Source: an uncultured Collinsella sp. (GTDB lineage: Bacteria; Actinomycetota; Coriobacteriia; Coriobacteriales; Coriobacteriaceae). Taken from it: DNA of 7,180 nucleotides. Under the pieces are notes generated by a model, which did not search any database, had not been told where the DNA came from, and worked only from the letters and a program-made list of their open reading frames with translations. The stretch spans positions 1 to 7,180 of the forward strand of contig CAUDCB010000096.1 in NCBI GenBank assembly GCA_958447915.1, in the 5' to 3' direction. The translations under genes were made by a program, and so were the position numbers. The stretch's first letter is position 1; every line of letters begins with the position of its first letter. Shown piece after piece: positions 1 through 6,036 of the stretch.

Positions 1-26
1 CTCTGAAGTTGAGTGTCTCGGCTTCC

Positions 27-1457
27 TTAGGACAGATCCTCACCATTCGTTTCAATGACGTGCTTGTACCAGTCAAAGCTCTTCTTCTTGGAACGCTTGA
101 GGGTGCCGTTGCCCGCGTCGTCGCGGTCGACGTAGATAAAGCCGTAGCGCTTGGACATCTCGCCCGTGCCGGCGCTCACCAGGTCGATCGGGCCCCAGGT
201 GGTGTAGCCCAGCAGGTCAATGCCATCCTCGGTCACTGCATCGCGCATCGCGGCGATGTGCTGGCGCAGGTAGTCGATACGGTAGTCGTCGTTGATGGAG
301 CCATCCTCCTCGACAACATCCTTGGCGCCCAGACCGTTCTCGACCACAAACAGCGGCTTCTGATAGCGGTCGTACAGGTCGTTGAGGGTGATGCGGAAGC
401 CCAGCGGATCGATGGCCCAGCCCCACTGGCTCTCCTGCAGGTAGGGGTTCTTGGCGCCGGCGAAGGCGTTGCCCTGGGTGCGCTCGACATCAGGGTTATC
501 GGCACCGGCGGAACAACGGGTGCTGTAATAGCTAAAGCTGATGAAGTCGACGGTGTTTTCGACCAGGATCTCGCGGTCCTCGTCAGTCATGCCGACGTCG
601 ATGCCCAGACGCTCGAGCTTCTTGACGGCATAAGCCGGGTAGTAGCCGCGGCTCTGGACGTCGACAAAGAAGTAGTTGTCCTGGTTGTCGAGCTGCGCCT
701 GGCGCACATCGCCCGGACGGCAGCTGTAGGGATAGCAGCTGCCCGCGGCGAGCATGCAGCCGATCTTGACCTCGGGGTCGATCTCGTGGGCGATCTTGGT
801 TGCCCAAGCGCTGGCGACGAGCTCGTTGTGGGCGGCCGGGTACTCGACGGCTTCCTTGTTCTCGCCCTCCTCAAAGACCAGGCCGGCACCCATAAACGGC
901 AGGTGCAAGATCATGTTGATCTCGTTGAAGGTGAGCCAGTACTTCACCAGGCCCTTGTAGCGGGTAAAGATCGTGGTCGCGAGGTTCTTATAGAAGTCGA
1001 TGAGCTTGCGGTTGCGCCAGCCACCGTACTCCTTGATGAGGTGGACGGGGCAGTCGAAGTGCGTGATGGTCACGAGCGGCTCGATGCCGTGCGCCTGGCA
1101 CTCGCGGATCACGTCCTCGTAGAAGGCGAGGCCGGCCTCGTTGGGCTCGGTCTCGTCGCCATTGGGGAAGATGCGGGTCCAGGCCAAGCTCATGCGGAAG
1201 GTCTTAAAGCCCATCTCGGCAAAGAGGGCGATGTCCTCCTTGTAGCGGTGGTAGAAATCGATGCCGGTCTGCGCGGGGTAGTAATAGCCGTCCTCAAAGT
1301 CGAGCATCTTGCGCTGGCCGGAGACCACCGCGAAGCGCTCGGGGCCGTGCGGGGCCACATCCACGTTGGCCAGGCCGCGGCCGTCCACGTCGTAGGCGCC
1401 CTCGCACTGGTTGGCAGCCGTCGCGCCGCCCCACAGGAAGTCTTTACGGAAAGCCAT
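27..1457 (-). CDS. GH1 6-phospho-beta-glucosidase (AscB/BglA subgroup)
   Basis: This 476-residue protein has the full length usual for GH1 phospho-beta-glucosidases. It hydrolyses beta-glucoside 6-phosphates delivered by a PTS permease, giving glucose 6-phosphate and an aglycone or glucose in the cytoplasm. Visible motifs are the N-terminal WGGATAANQCEGA (9-21), the acid/base Glu179 in LTFNEIN, the nucleophile Glu373 in VVENGLG, and SKRYGF (435-440), the C-terminal phosphate-binding loop that separates phospho-glycosidases from plain beta-glucosidases. The segment GAGLVFEEGEN (190-200) recalls E. coli AscB more than BglA; that comparison is from memory. The ATG at 1457 follows AAAGGA by seven bases; there is no signal peptide. 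It is the last gene of the beta-glucoside cluster, separated from DUF4867 by 344 bp of palindromes and a candidate promoter. Codon use is strongly GC-rich, unlike the permease gene. Exact substrate (cellobiose, salicin, arbutin, gentiobiose) cannot be read from sequence. Confidence 0.95.
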   Translation of the reverse strand: MAFRKDFLWGGATAANQCEGAYDVDGRGLANVDVAPHGPERFAVVSGQRKMLDFEDGYYYPAQTGIDFYHRYKEDIALFAEMGFKTFRMSLAWTRIFPNGDETEPNEAGLAFYEDVIRECQAHGIEPLVTITHFDCPVHLIKEYGGWRNRKLIDFYKNLATTIFTRYKGLVKYWLTFNEINMILHLPFMGAGLVFEEGENKEAVEYPAAHNELVASAWATKIAHEIDPEVKIGCMLAAGSCYPYSCRPGDVRQAQLDNQDNYFFVDVQSRGYYPAYAVKKLERLGIDVGMTDEDREILVENTVDFISFSYYSTRCSAGADNPDVERTQGNAFAGAKNPYLQESQWGWAIDPLGFRITLNDLYDRYQKPLFVVENGLGAKDVVEEDGSINDDYRIDYLRQHIAAMRDAVTEDGIDLLGYTTWGPIDLVSAGTGEMSKRYGFIYVDRDDAGNGTLKRSKKKSFDWYKHVIETNGEDLS

Positions 1458-1493
1458 ACATCGATCCTTTCACACGCTGTTTGTCGTAGCTTC

Positions 1494-1522
1494 AGTATCC
1501 CCGTAAGCAGCGCGCTACTCAA
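1494..1522 (-). promoter_or_regulatory. candidate sigma-A-type promoter for the GH1 gene
   Basis: On the minus strand TTGAGT (1517-1522) is followed after 17 bases by GATACT (1494-1499). Each hexamer matches the housekeeping consensus at four of six positions and the spacing is ideal. The implied leader is about 30 bases and ends with the AAAGGA ribosome binding site. It lies downstream of the palindromes, so GH1 could be expressed independently of the antiterminated operon. The call rests on consensus only. Confidence 0.4.
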
Positions 1523-1600
1523 CGGCAACGACGCAGGCCGACACTTCTTTTCGCACACGGCGGCCCGGCAGCCGCCCCTGCCTGACACTTTCTGATACCG

Positions 1601-1653
1601 CCGCCCCAAACCACCACAAAGGGGATAGGCACCTTTGTGGTGGTTGGGGGCGG
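1601..1653. repeat. REP-like long hairpin between DUF4867 and GH1
   Basis: Arms 1601-1622 and 1632-1653 pair over 22 positions with one mismatch (1608/1646), leaving a 9-base loop. The inner part carries AAAGGGGATAGGCACCTTT, which resembles the GGGGACAGGCACC-type core of palindromic repeats that I recall from many genomes. No U-tract follows on either strand, so a simple intrinsic terminator is unlikely. More plausible are a dispersed REP-type repeat, a transcript-end stabiliser or a processing site within the operon. Confidence 0.7.
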
Positions 1654-1712
1654 TTTGTCTCGATCTGTAACAGGTAGGCAGCCAAAACCGGGCTTGGTGT
1701 TACAGATCGAGA
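1654..1712. repeat. palindromic unit, copy 1 of an 80-bp tandem pair
   Basis: TCTCGATCTGTAACA (1658-1672) is the perfect reverse complement of 1698-1712, giving a 15-bp stem around a 25-base spacer that starts GGTAG. The unit is preceded by TTTG and repeats 80 bases further on. The spacer itself can form a small CCAA/TTGG stem. There is no coding potential and no U-tract. It belongs to a noncoding cluster of three hairpins that fills much of the gap between DUF4867 and GH1. Confidence 0.8.
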
Positions 1713-1733
1713 TTTTCGGGCAGCCCCCCGCAG

Positions 1734-1792
1734 TTTGTCTAAATCTGTAACAGGTAGAGACGATTTAGCCCGCTAGATGTTACAAATCGAGA
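1734..1792. repeat. palindromic unit, copy 2 of an 80-bp tandem pair
   Basis: Arms 1738-1752 and 1778-1792 repeat the copy 1 arms exactly 80 bases downstream, again with a 25-base spacer starting GGTAG. The remaining spacer sequence has diverged. Three positions do not pair on the plus strand, but in minus-strand RNA two of them are G-U wobbles, so 14 of 15 positions pair in the sense direction of the genes. It ends nine bases from the DUF4867 stop codon, so it would sit at the 3' end of that message. Confidence 0.8.
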
Positions 1793-1801
1793 CGGAAGAT
1801 G

Positions 1802-2446
1802 CTAGTCGCAGGCGATGTCGAGGTTCTTGCCGACGAGGCCCACGTAGCCGCCCTCGGCAGCCTTGGGGCTATCGGCGTGGCAGAGAACCCACTTGTCGGC
1901 CTTCCAGTAGCAGTAGCTGTCGCCGGCGGCGGGCATGTCGGCTGCGGCCTCGGGGCGCGGGCCATTGGTGCCCGCCGGCAGCGCCACCATCACCTGGAAG
2001 CCGCCGTCGTCGACCATGCAGGGCGTGTAGTGGAGCGTGGTGTTGAAGACTTCGACGACCTTGCCCGCCGGTACGCGGAACGCCTTGACGCACGCGGTGT
2101 CGAGCTTGCCGTCCTCGATCTCCCAGCGATGCGCCACGAGCAGGATAAAGTCGCGGGCGCCCAGGTTAAACTCGCTGGCGCGGTGATACTCCAGGCAGTT
2201 GAGGCGTGTGTTGTGCCCGTTGCACCAGCCGAGCTGGAAGGAGCGGCCGCCGTACATGAGAAAGCCCAGCTTATCGGCATCCTTGACGCCCTCGAGCTCC
2301 GGCGCGCTTGCTACGTACTTGGTGCCCTCGGGAATGGGAGTAGCCGCAAGCGCCTCGACAAGCGGGGCGGTCAGGTTGGACGGCACGTCGTCCCACACGC
2401 GACCATAGGATTTGAACTCGGGATCTGATACAGAGTAGATATGCAT
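1802..2446 (-). CDS. DUF4867 family protein, cupin-like
   Basis: A 214-residue soluble protein with no signal peptide or membrane segment. It matches my memory of the uncharacterised DUF4867 family: start MHIYSVSDPEFKSYGR, then CNGHNTRLNCLEYHRASE (75-92), then KAFRVPAGKVVEVF followed by TTLHYTPC (137-143). The central HNT...EYHR..E segment and His139 could supply metal ligands of a cupin barrel (His78, Glu86, His88, Glu92, His139); this is inference. The later segment resembles ureidoglycolate lyase-type cupins. The ATG at 2446 is chosen because AGGAGC lies six bases upstream; an in-frame ATG at 2482 has no such site and would add 12 unconvincing residues. It lies between the hydrolase (123-bp gap) and the GH1 gene, pointing to a role in sugar metabolism, perhaps as an isomerase or lyase. 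Function is unknown. Codon use is GC-rich like GH1 and unlike the hydrolase next to it. Confidence 0.87.
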   Translation of the reverse strand: MHIYSVSDPEFKSYGRVWDDVPSNLTAPLVEALAATPIPEGTKYVASAPELEGVKDADKLGFLMYGGRSFQLGWCNGHNTRLNCLEYHRASEFNLGARDFILLVAHRWEIEDGKLDTACVKAFRVPAGKVVEVFNTTLHYTPCMVDDGGFQVMVALPAGTNGPRPEAAADMPAAGDSYCYWKADKWVLCHADSPKAAEGGYVGLVGKNLDIACD

Positions 2447-2476
2447 GTTCGCTCCTGTTCGTTTATGTGACAGTAT

Positions 2477-2492
2477 GAACATTCTAGAACAT
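2477..2492. promoter_or_regulatory. possible operator/-10 region upstream of DUF4867
   Basis: Two copies of GAACAT (2477-2482 and 2487-2492) lie exactly 10 bases apart, one helical turn, around the palindrome TTCTAGAA. On the minus strand TAGAAT (2481-2486) matches the -10 consensus at five of six positions, but the best -35 at 16-bp spacing (TGGTCG) is poor. This could be a regulated promoter that separates DUF4867 from the AT-rich genes upstream. Evidence is weak. Confidence 0.25.
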
Positions 2493-2569
2493 CATTCATC
2501 CACGACCACGATCAATACCGAAAACATTGCATGACGAAATCACCCGCTCAAAAAGCGACATGCAGCTTC

Positions 2570-3550
2570 CTAGTCGAGATAATCTTTAAGAAACTCAATA
2601 ACGCTCATACACCAGTAGTCGGTCTCCGGCGCATGGGGCTTCATCAATGCGTGCCCCCCTTCTGAATACATGACTCCCTCATGGTGTACTCCAGCTGCAT
2701 CCAGAGCATCGACCATCTTTTCATAATTGTCGGGCGATACAATATCATCGTCAGCGCATTGCCAAAGATATGTCGGAGGATACTGCTCCCACACATGCTG
2801 ATTAATACAGAAATCATCGAGCGAGTCGCGACCAGCCCCGCCGCACACCGAATCAAGAAATCTATTGTCTGATGCGTTCTCAAAGCCACGAAGATCAATC
2901 GGTGCATAACACAGGACCAAGGCTTTGGGTGCCTCGCATCCGTAGGACGCAAATCCCTTGTTGTCCGTCCCCCACTCGGCAGTTAAATGCGCACCAGCAG
3001 AAAAGCCGATAACTGCATAACTTTTTGCGACATTAAATTTCGCTGAATTCTCGAAGACAAAACGGACAGCTCGATTTAAATCGTCGATTGGACGCGGCAT
3101 CAAAGGCTCGACCCTCACCCTGTATGACAGCACGAACACGTTATAGCCCGCATCGTTGAGCTCGAGGGCAACGGGAAAGCCTTCCATTTGATGACAAACG
3201 CTCTGATAACCTCCGCCCGAAACCGCAATGATAAAGGGAGCCCCGGGTCTCCCGGGAAAGAAGAACAGTTTCGTGTTGCGTCGAGTCGGATCACGGATGC
3301 AGTCGGCTTCATCCCATATATCGTAGGCAACTTGCCTCCCGTCATCCACGAGCTCGACAATCCGATTCAATCCACGCAAAACGCGAGTAGTTTCATATGG
3401 ATTAGCATCAGAATTCATATGAGACACGATGGGTTTATTCCACATGCGCTCCCAAGTTGAAGGCCGGCAAAGCATAAGGTGCTCGCCAAAGCCAGCGAAC
3501 TCAGGAAGGAGCGCGATTTCGCCAAACGTCATATCGGCTGTAATTGTCAT
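2570..3550 (-). CDS. alpha/beta hydrolase, esterase/deacylase-like
   Basis: A 326-residue cytoplasmic serine hydrolase of the BD-FAE/acetyl-esterase type. The catalytic triad is visible: Ser184 in GFSAG (182-186), an Asp in QCADDDIVSPDN (most likely Asp268), and His300 in EGGHAL. The usual HGGG oxyanion-hole motif reads SGGGY here (111-115), so its His is replaced by Ser. About 90 residues precede the hydrolase core, including FGEIALLPEFAGFGEHLM, which may be a cap or dimer segment. There is no signal peptide. The ATG at 3550 follows GGAG by nine bases; Met7 is an alternative start. It lies 105 bp after the permease and shares its AT-richer codon use, so the two probably arrived together. The likely task, inferred from context, is removing acyl groups from imported beta-glucosides. 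A peptidase or carboxylesterase role is not excluded. Confidence 0.85.
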   Translation of the reverse strand: MTITADMTFGEIALLPEFAGFGEHLMLCRPSTWERMWNKPIVSHMNSDANPYETTRVLRGLNRIVELVDDGRQVAYDIWDEADCIRDPTRRNTKLFFFPGRPGAPFIIAVSGGGYQSVCHQMEGFPVALELNDAGYNVFVLSYRVRVEPLMPRPIDDLNRAVRFVFENSAKFNVAKSYAVIGFSAGAHLTAEWGTDNKGFASYGCEAPKALVLCYAPIDLRGFENASDNRFLDSVCGGAGRDSLDDFCINQHVWEQYPPTYLWQCADDDIVSPDNYEKMVDALDAAGVHHEGVMYSEGGHALMKPHAPETDYWCMSVIEFLKDYLD

Positions 3551-3614
3551 AGCTAGTCACTCCAAAAATGAGGGTGGGCTCGCGTGAATCAACGGCAAGC
3601 CCATCACATGCAAT

Positions 3615-3635
3615 CTGCCGCGGGGTTTTCGGCAG
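3615..3635 (-). other. small intercistronic hairpin, EIIBC-hydrolase gap
   Basis: CTGCCG (3615-3620) pairs with CGGCAG (3630-3635) around a 9-base loop, about 20 bases after the permease stop codon. No U-tract follows, so it is unlikely to terminate. It might stabilise the 3' end of the upstream message or limit read-through slightly. A 6-bp stem may also be chance. Confidence 0.3.
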
Positions 3636-3655
3636 CTTACATCCCAAATAATTGT

Positions 3656-5026
3656 CTACTCCACTACTGCCTCTTCATCAGGGCGATACAGGATGTAAAC
3701 GAGAACGAAGTTAAGAATTAAACCGACGACATTGCAAAGAATTGCGCCGATGAGGCTGCTCATATCACCAGAAGGATCCATATAACCGGGGAAGCTAAAA
3801 ATGCCGCTCGACGTCATAACGAACGTACAGGTGTTGAAAATCGCCGGGATAACAGCACTGATTGCTCCGGCGACCATGGAAGCGATAATGATCTTCTTGT
3901 GCTCCAAGATGATGCCGTACAGCGCCGGTTCCGTAATCCCGAAAAAGCCCGTAATGGCACAGCTGAACCCAAGACTCTTTTCACTCGGGTCCTTCGAGCG
4001 GAGGGCAAACGCCAAACAAGCGCCGACAACACCCATGCTGCAGCAGAGAAGTCCAAGGATAGGATCGGAGCCGACGGTCATAATATTGTTGATGGAAAGC
4101 ACGATCAGGGCCCAATGGAGTCCAAGGGGGATCATAACGAGACCGAATATCGGCCCGAGAATAACGCCGCAAAGGACGGGGCTGAACTGATAGACCGCCA
4201 GCACTGCAGTCGCAAGCAAAGAGCTCGCCTGCTGAATAACGGGGCCGATCACAAGGAGCGAGACGGGGGCGGCAACAGCAACCGTCAGGAACGGGACGAG
4301 CGCAAATGCCACAACATCGGGAAGAACCGCCCGCAGCCACTTATTAAGAACGGATGCGAACCAAGCCGCCACGATAGCAGGAAACACCGTGGAGGAATAG
4401 CTCACCATTGTGAACTTCATGCCGAGCAAATCCAGCGCATCGCCCGCTCCGGCCGCAGCAACGAAAGTCGGATAAATCAGGATTGCACCGAGTACCGCAC
4501 CGATATATCGATCGGTTCCAAAGAACTGAGCAGCAGATGATCCGACAAGAACGGGCAGAAAATACATGCAGGCATTTCCCATGCCGTACAGCAGAGTGTA
4601 TATTCCGCTCTCGGCGGAAACAGCACCCGCCGTCGTCAGAATACTAAGGACGGCGTTTATCATTCCGCATGCGATCAAGGCAGGAAGAACGGGCATCATG
4701 ATGCCGCTGATGAGCTTCATTAGCTTTCCCAGAAAGCCCTTAGTCTCTCCTTCGCTTGCCTCGGAATCTCCGGCATCAATCCCGGTTTCCTTGGCAACGA
4801 TTTCATAGACCTTATCGACCTTAGGTCCCACAATCACCTGATATTGCCCCGCGGAATGGCGAATGTCGATCACGCCATCAATCGCCTTGACTTTTGCATC
4901 GTCTACGATGCTTTCGTCCTTAAGGTTGAACCTTAAACGAGTCATGCAGTGAGCTACAAATGTAACGTTGTCTGCGCCGCCCACCATCTCGAGAATCTCG
5001 GCAGCGAGCTTGGTTGTATCTGCCAT
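3656..5026 (-). CDS. PTS EIIBC component, beta-glucoside/cellobiose type
   Basis: A 456-residue membrane permease of the glucose-type PTS superfamily that imports a beta-glucoside and phosphorylates it. The EIIB domain comes first (about 1-82), with phosphocysteine Cys27 in the signature HCMTRLRF. A short acidic linker (84-96) leads into the EIIC domain (about 100-448), which has many hydrophobic segments and the GITEPALYG loop (363-371) of the substrate site. The protein ends at PDEEAVVE without the C-terminal IIA domain of BglF or BglP, so phosphate must come from a separate IIA. The IIBC layout resembles E. coli AscF, matching the AscB-like GH1. The start at 5026 is preferred because GGGAGA lies about ten bases upstream; the in-frame ATGs at 5044 and 5035 lack a well-placed site. 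It follows licT by 68 bp and is expected to share its antiterminated transcript and to phosphorylate LicT when substrate is absent. Confidence 0.94.
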   Translation of the reverse strand: MADTTKLAAEILEMVGGADNVTFVAHCMTRLRFNLKDESIVDDAKVKAIDGVIDIRHSAGQYQVIVGPKVDKVYEIVAKETGIDAGDSEASEGETKGFLGKLMKLISGIMMPVLPALIACGMINAVLSILTTAGAVSAESGIYTLLYGMGNACMYFLPVLVGSSAAQFFGTDRYIGAVLGAILIYPTFVAAAGAGDALDLLGMKFTMVSYSSTVFPAIVAAWFASVLNKWLRAVLPDVVAFALVPFLTVAVAAPVSLLVIGPVIQQASSLLATAVLAVYQFSPVLCGVILGPIFGLVMIPLGLHWALIVLSINNIMTVGSDPILGLLCCSMGVVGACLAFALRSKDPSEKSLGFSCAITGFFGITEPALYGIILEHKKIIIASMVAGAISAVIPAIFNTCTFVMTSSGIFSFPGYMDPSGDMSSLIGAILCNVVGLILNFVLVYILYRPDEEAVVE

Positions 5027-5068
5027 AAATACCATTTCTCCCATGTTGAGTTTTATATGTAACCATCA

Positions 5069-5087
5069 GCAAAGCGCGCGCCTTTGC
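5069..5087 (-). other. small hairpin in the licT-EIIBC gap
   Basis: GCAAAG (5069-5074) pairs with CTTTGC (5082-5087) around a GC-rich 7-base loop. E. coli bgl carries a second antiterminator/terminator pair at the same place, and the minus strand here has GGCAAAG, similar to the 3' end of a RAT. No U-tract follows and the RAT 5' half is not recognisable, so I do not call it a second regulated terminator. Confidence 0.3.
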
Positions 5088-5094
5088 CAACTAA

Positions 5095-5934
5095 TTACCT
5101 TGTTTTCGATGCAATTCGATTGATGTGCATCATGAGGTAGAGTCTTTCTTCGTCTATAAGTTCCCGCCCCGTCAGTCGGCTGAGAACAGAAGCAATATCA
5201 TCGGCGCACATTGATGCCACCGGATATTCTTTTTTGAGCGAGAGGTACATCTTGCGGTTGTCGCTCACGATGCTTTCGCCAGAGTTCAACCTATTGAATA
5301 AGTACTGAAGATGGGTTGCGAACCTTGCGTAATCGAAACCTTCCCGATCAACTTGAATGCCAAGCCGATTTTCAACAGCAACGGTTGACTCCTCCAGAAC
5401 ACGATCGTAGATATCCACGCTAAACTCTTTAACTACTTCGCATGAGTCCGAATCGGCCATGTTATTGATAAACGCCATGGCAATTCCAACTGCCTCATGA
5501 GCTGGAAGCCTAACGTTAAGACGTTTCCTGATTATCTTAAGTGCATACTCGCCGATTCTAAATTCGACGGGATATTGTTGGCGGACATCAAACGATAAAG
5601 GCATGCGGACAACGATATTTTGCTCTTTGCGCTTAACCGCATACGCGATATGGTCCGCAAGGATAAACGGCAAATTAGGGCTCACCTCATAAGACAGCAA
5701 ACCTGTCGACATATCAATAACATCCGAGGTAAGCTCGAGAAGCTCGTCGGGGACCTCGTCAACGAGAGCGATGTAGCGAGAGCTAACGTTATAAAACGTT
5801 CGTTGAATCTCCGAAAGAGGGACCTCGTCTCCGACATTCTTAAACCCCAGACCACGGCCGAATGCAACCAACTGTCTGCCATTTCCATCGACGCAGAGGA
5901 CAGCGCTGGTATTAATTCGTTTAACAATTTCCAT
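5095..5934 (-). CDS. licT: LicT/BglG-family transcription antiterminator
   Basis: A 279-residue antiterminator. Order: RNA-binding CAT domain (1-56, MEIVKRINTSAVL...GRGLGF), PRD1 (about 70-168) and PRD2 (about 175-275). As a dimer it binds the RAT hairpin in its leader and prevents the overlapping terminator from forming. In LicT, PRD1 His100 is the site of inhibition by the EII permease, and PRD2 His207 and His269 are activated by HPr. By motif, the equivalents are His95 (ADHIAYA), His208 (THLQYL) and His270 (YLMMHI). The second PRD1 histidine, expected in an IALHIVN-like motif, is Ala154 here (IAMAFIN). The start at 5934 is chosen because AGGGGGG lies a few bases upstream and the protein then begins at the conserved CAT start; an in-frame ATG at 5985 would lie inside the terminator hairpin. 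It is the first gene of the operon, followed by EIIBC after 68 bp. Confidence 0.95.
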   Translation of the reverse strand: MEIVKRINTSAVLCVDGNGRQLVAFGRGLGFKNVGDEVPLSEIQRTFYNVSSRYIALVDEVPDELLELTSDVIDMSTGLLSYEVSPNLPFILADHIAYAVKRKEQNIVVRMPLSFDVRQQYPVEFRIGEYALKIIRKRLNVRLPAHEAVGIAMAFINNMADSDSCEVVKEFSVDIYDRVLEESTVAVENRLGIQVDREGFDYARFATHLQYLFNRLNSGESIVSDNRKMYLSLKKEYPVASMCADDIASVLSRLTGRELIDEERLYLMMHINRIASKTR

Positions 5935-5954
5935 GTGTCCCCCCCTAAACAGAA

Positions 5955-6014
5955 CAAGGCTCCCGAAGCAGAATCCGACAATCAATGTCGACAGATGCTG
6001 CTTCAGGAGCCTTG
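5955..6014 (-). terminator. regulated leader terminator hairpin upstream of licT
   Basis: Arms 5955-5971 and 5998-6014 form a 17-bp stem in minus-strand RNA with a single U-G wobble; on the plus strand that position is a C-A mismatch, so pairing is maintained only in the sense transcript. A second stem (5976-5980 with 5986-5990) sits inside the loop. The downstream side is followed by TTCTGTTT, a modest U-rich stretch. Its upstream arm overlaps the RAT-like element, the standard arrangement for LicT control. It ends about 20 bases before the licT start codon. Confidence 0.75.
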
Positions 6015-6036
6015 CCTGAATATCACTCTGAGGACT
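6008..6036 (-). promoter_or_regulatory. RAT-like ribonucleic antiterminator for LicT
   Basis: A 29-base minus-strand element running from AGTCC to CAGGCAAGGCT. It has the RAT length and keeps the conserved 3' part CAGGCAA..C. Its ends pair (AGUC with GGCU, one wobble) and a UGA/UCA stem closes the apical loop. The last seven bases are also the start of the terminator stem, so the two structures exclude each other. The 5' half differs from the classical GGATTGTTACTG form, so this is a divergent RAT. Confidence 0.6.

Noticed and set aside
9..1595. A 528-codon open frame on the plus strand opposite GH1
   Set aside because: It is antisense to a clear GH1 enzyme, is dominated by Val/Ala/Leu/Gly/Asp as expected from GC-rich codons read backwards, and shows no recognisable domain.
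1601..1792. A CRISPR array or tandem attachment sites
   Set aside because: Only two units with palindromic arms and fixed 25-base spacers, no cas or integrase gene; the structure fits RNA hairpins better.
1799..2428. A 209-codon open frame on the plus strand opposite DUF4867
   Set aside because: Same antisense composition effect; the minus-strand protein has a good ribosome binding site and family motifs.
3899..4540. A 213-codon open frame on the plus strand opposite EIIBC
   Set aside because: Very hydrophilic complement of a membrane protein gene with no motif; the EIIBC reading is certain.
5935..5985. An N-terminal extension of LicT from the ATG at 5985
   Set aside because: It would place 17 non-conserved residues before the conserved CAT start and lies inside the terminator hairpin; the strong AGGGGGG site favours 5934.
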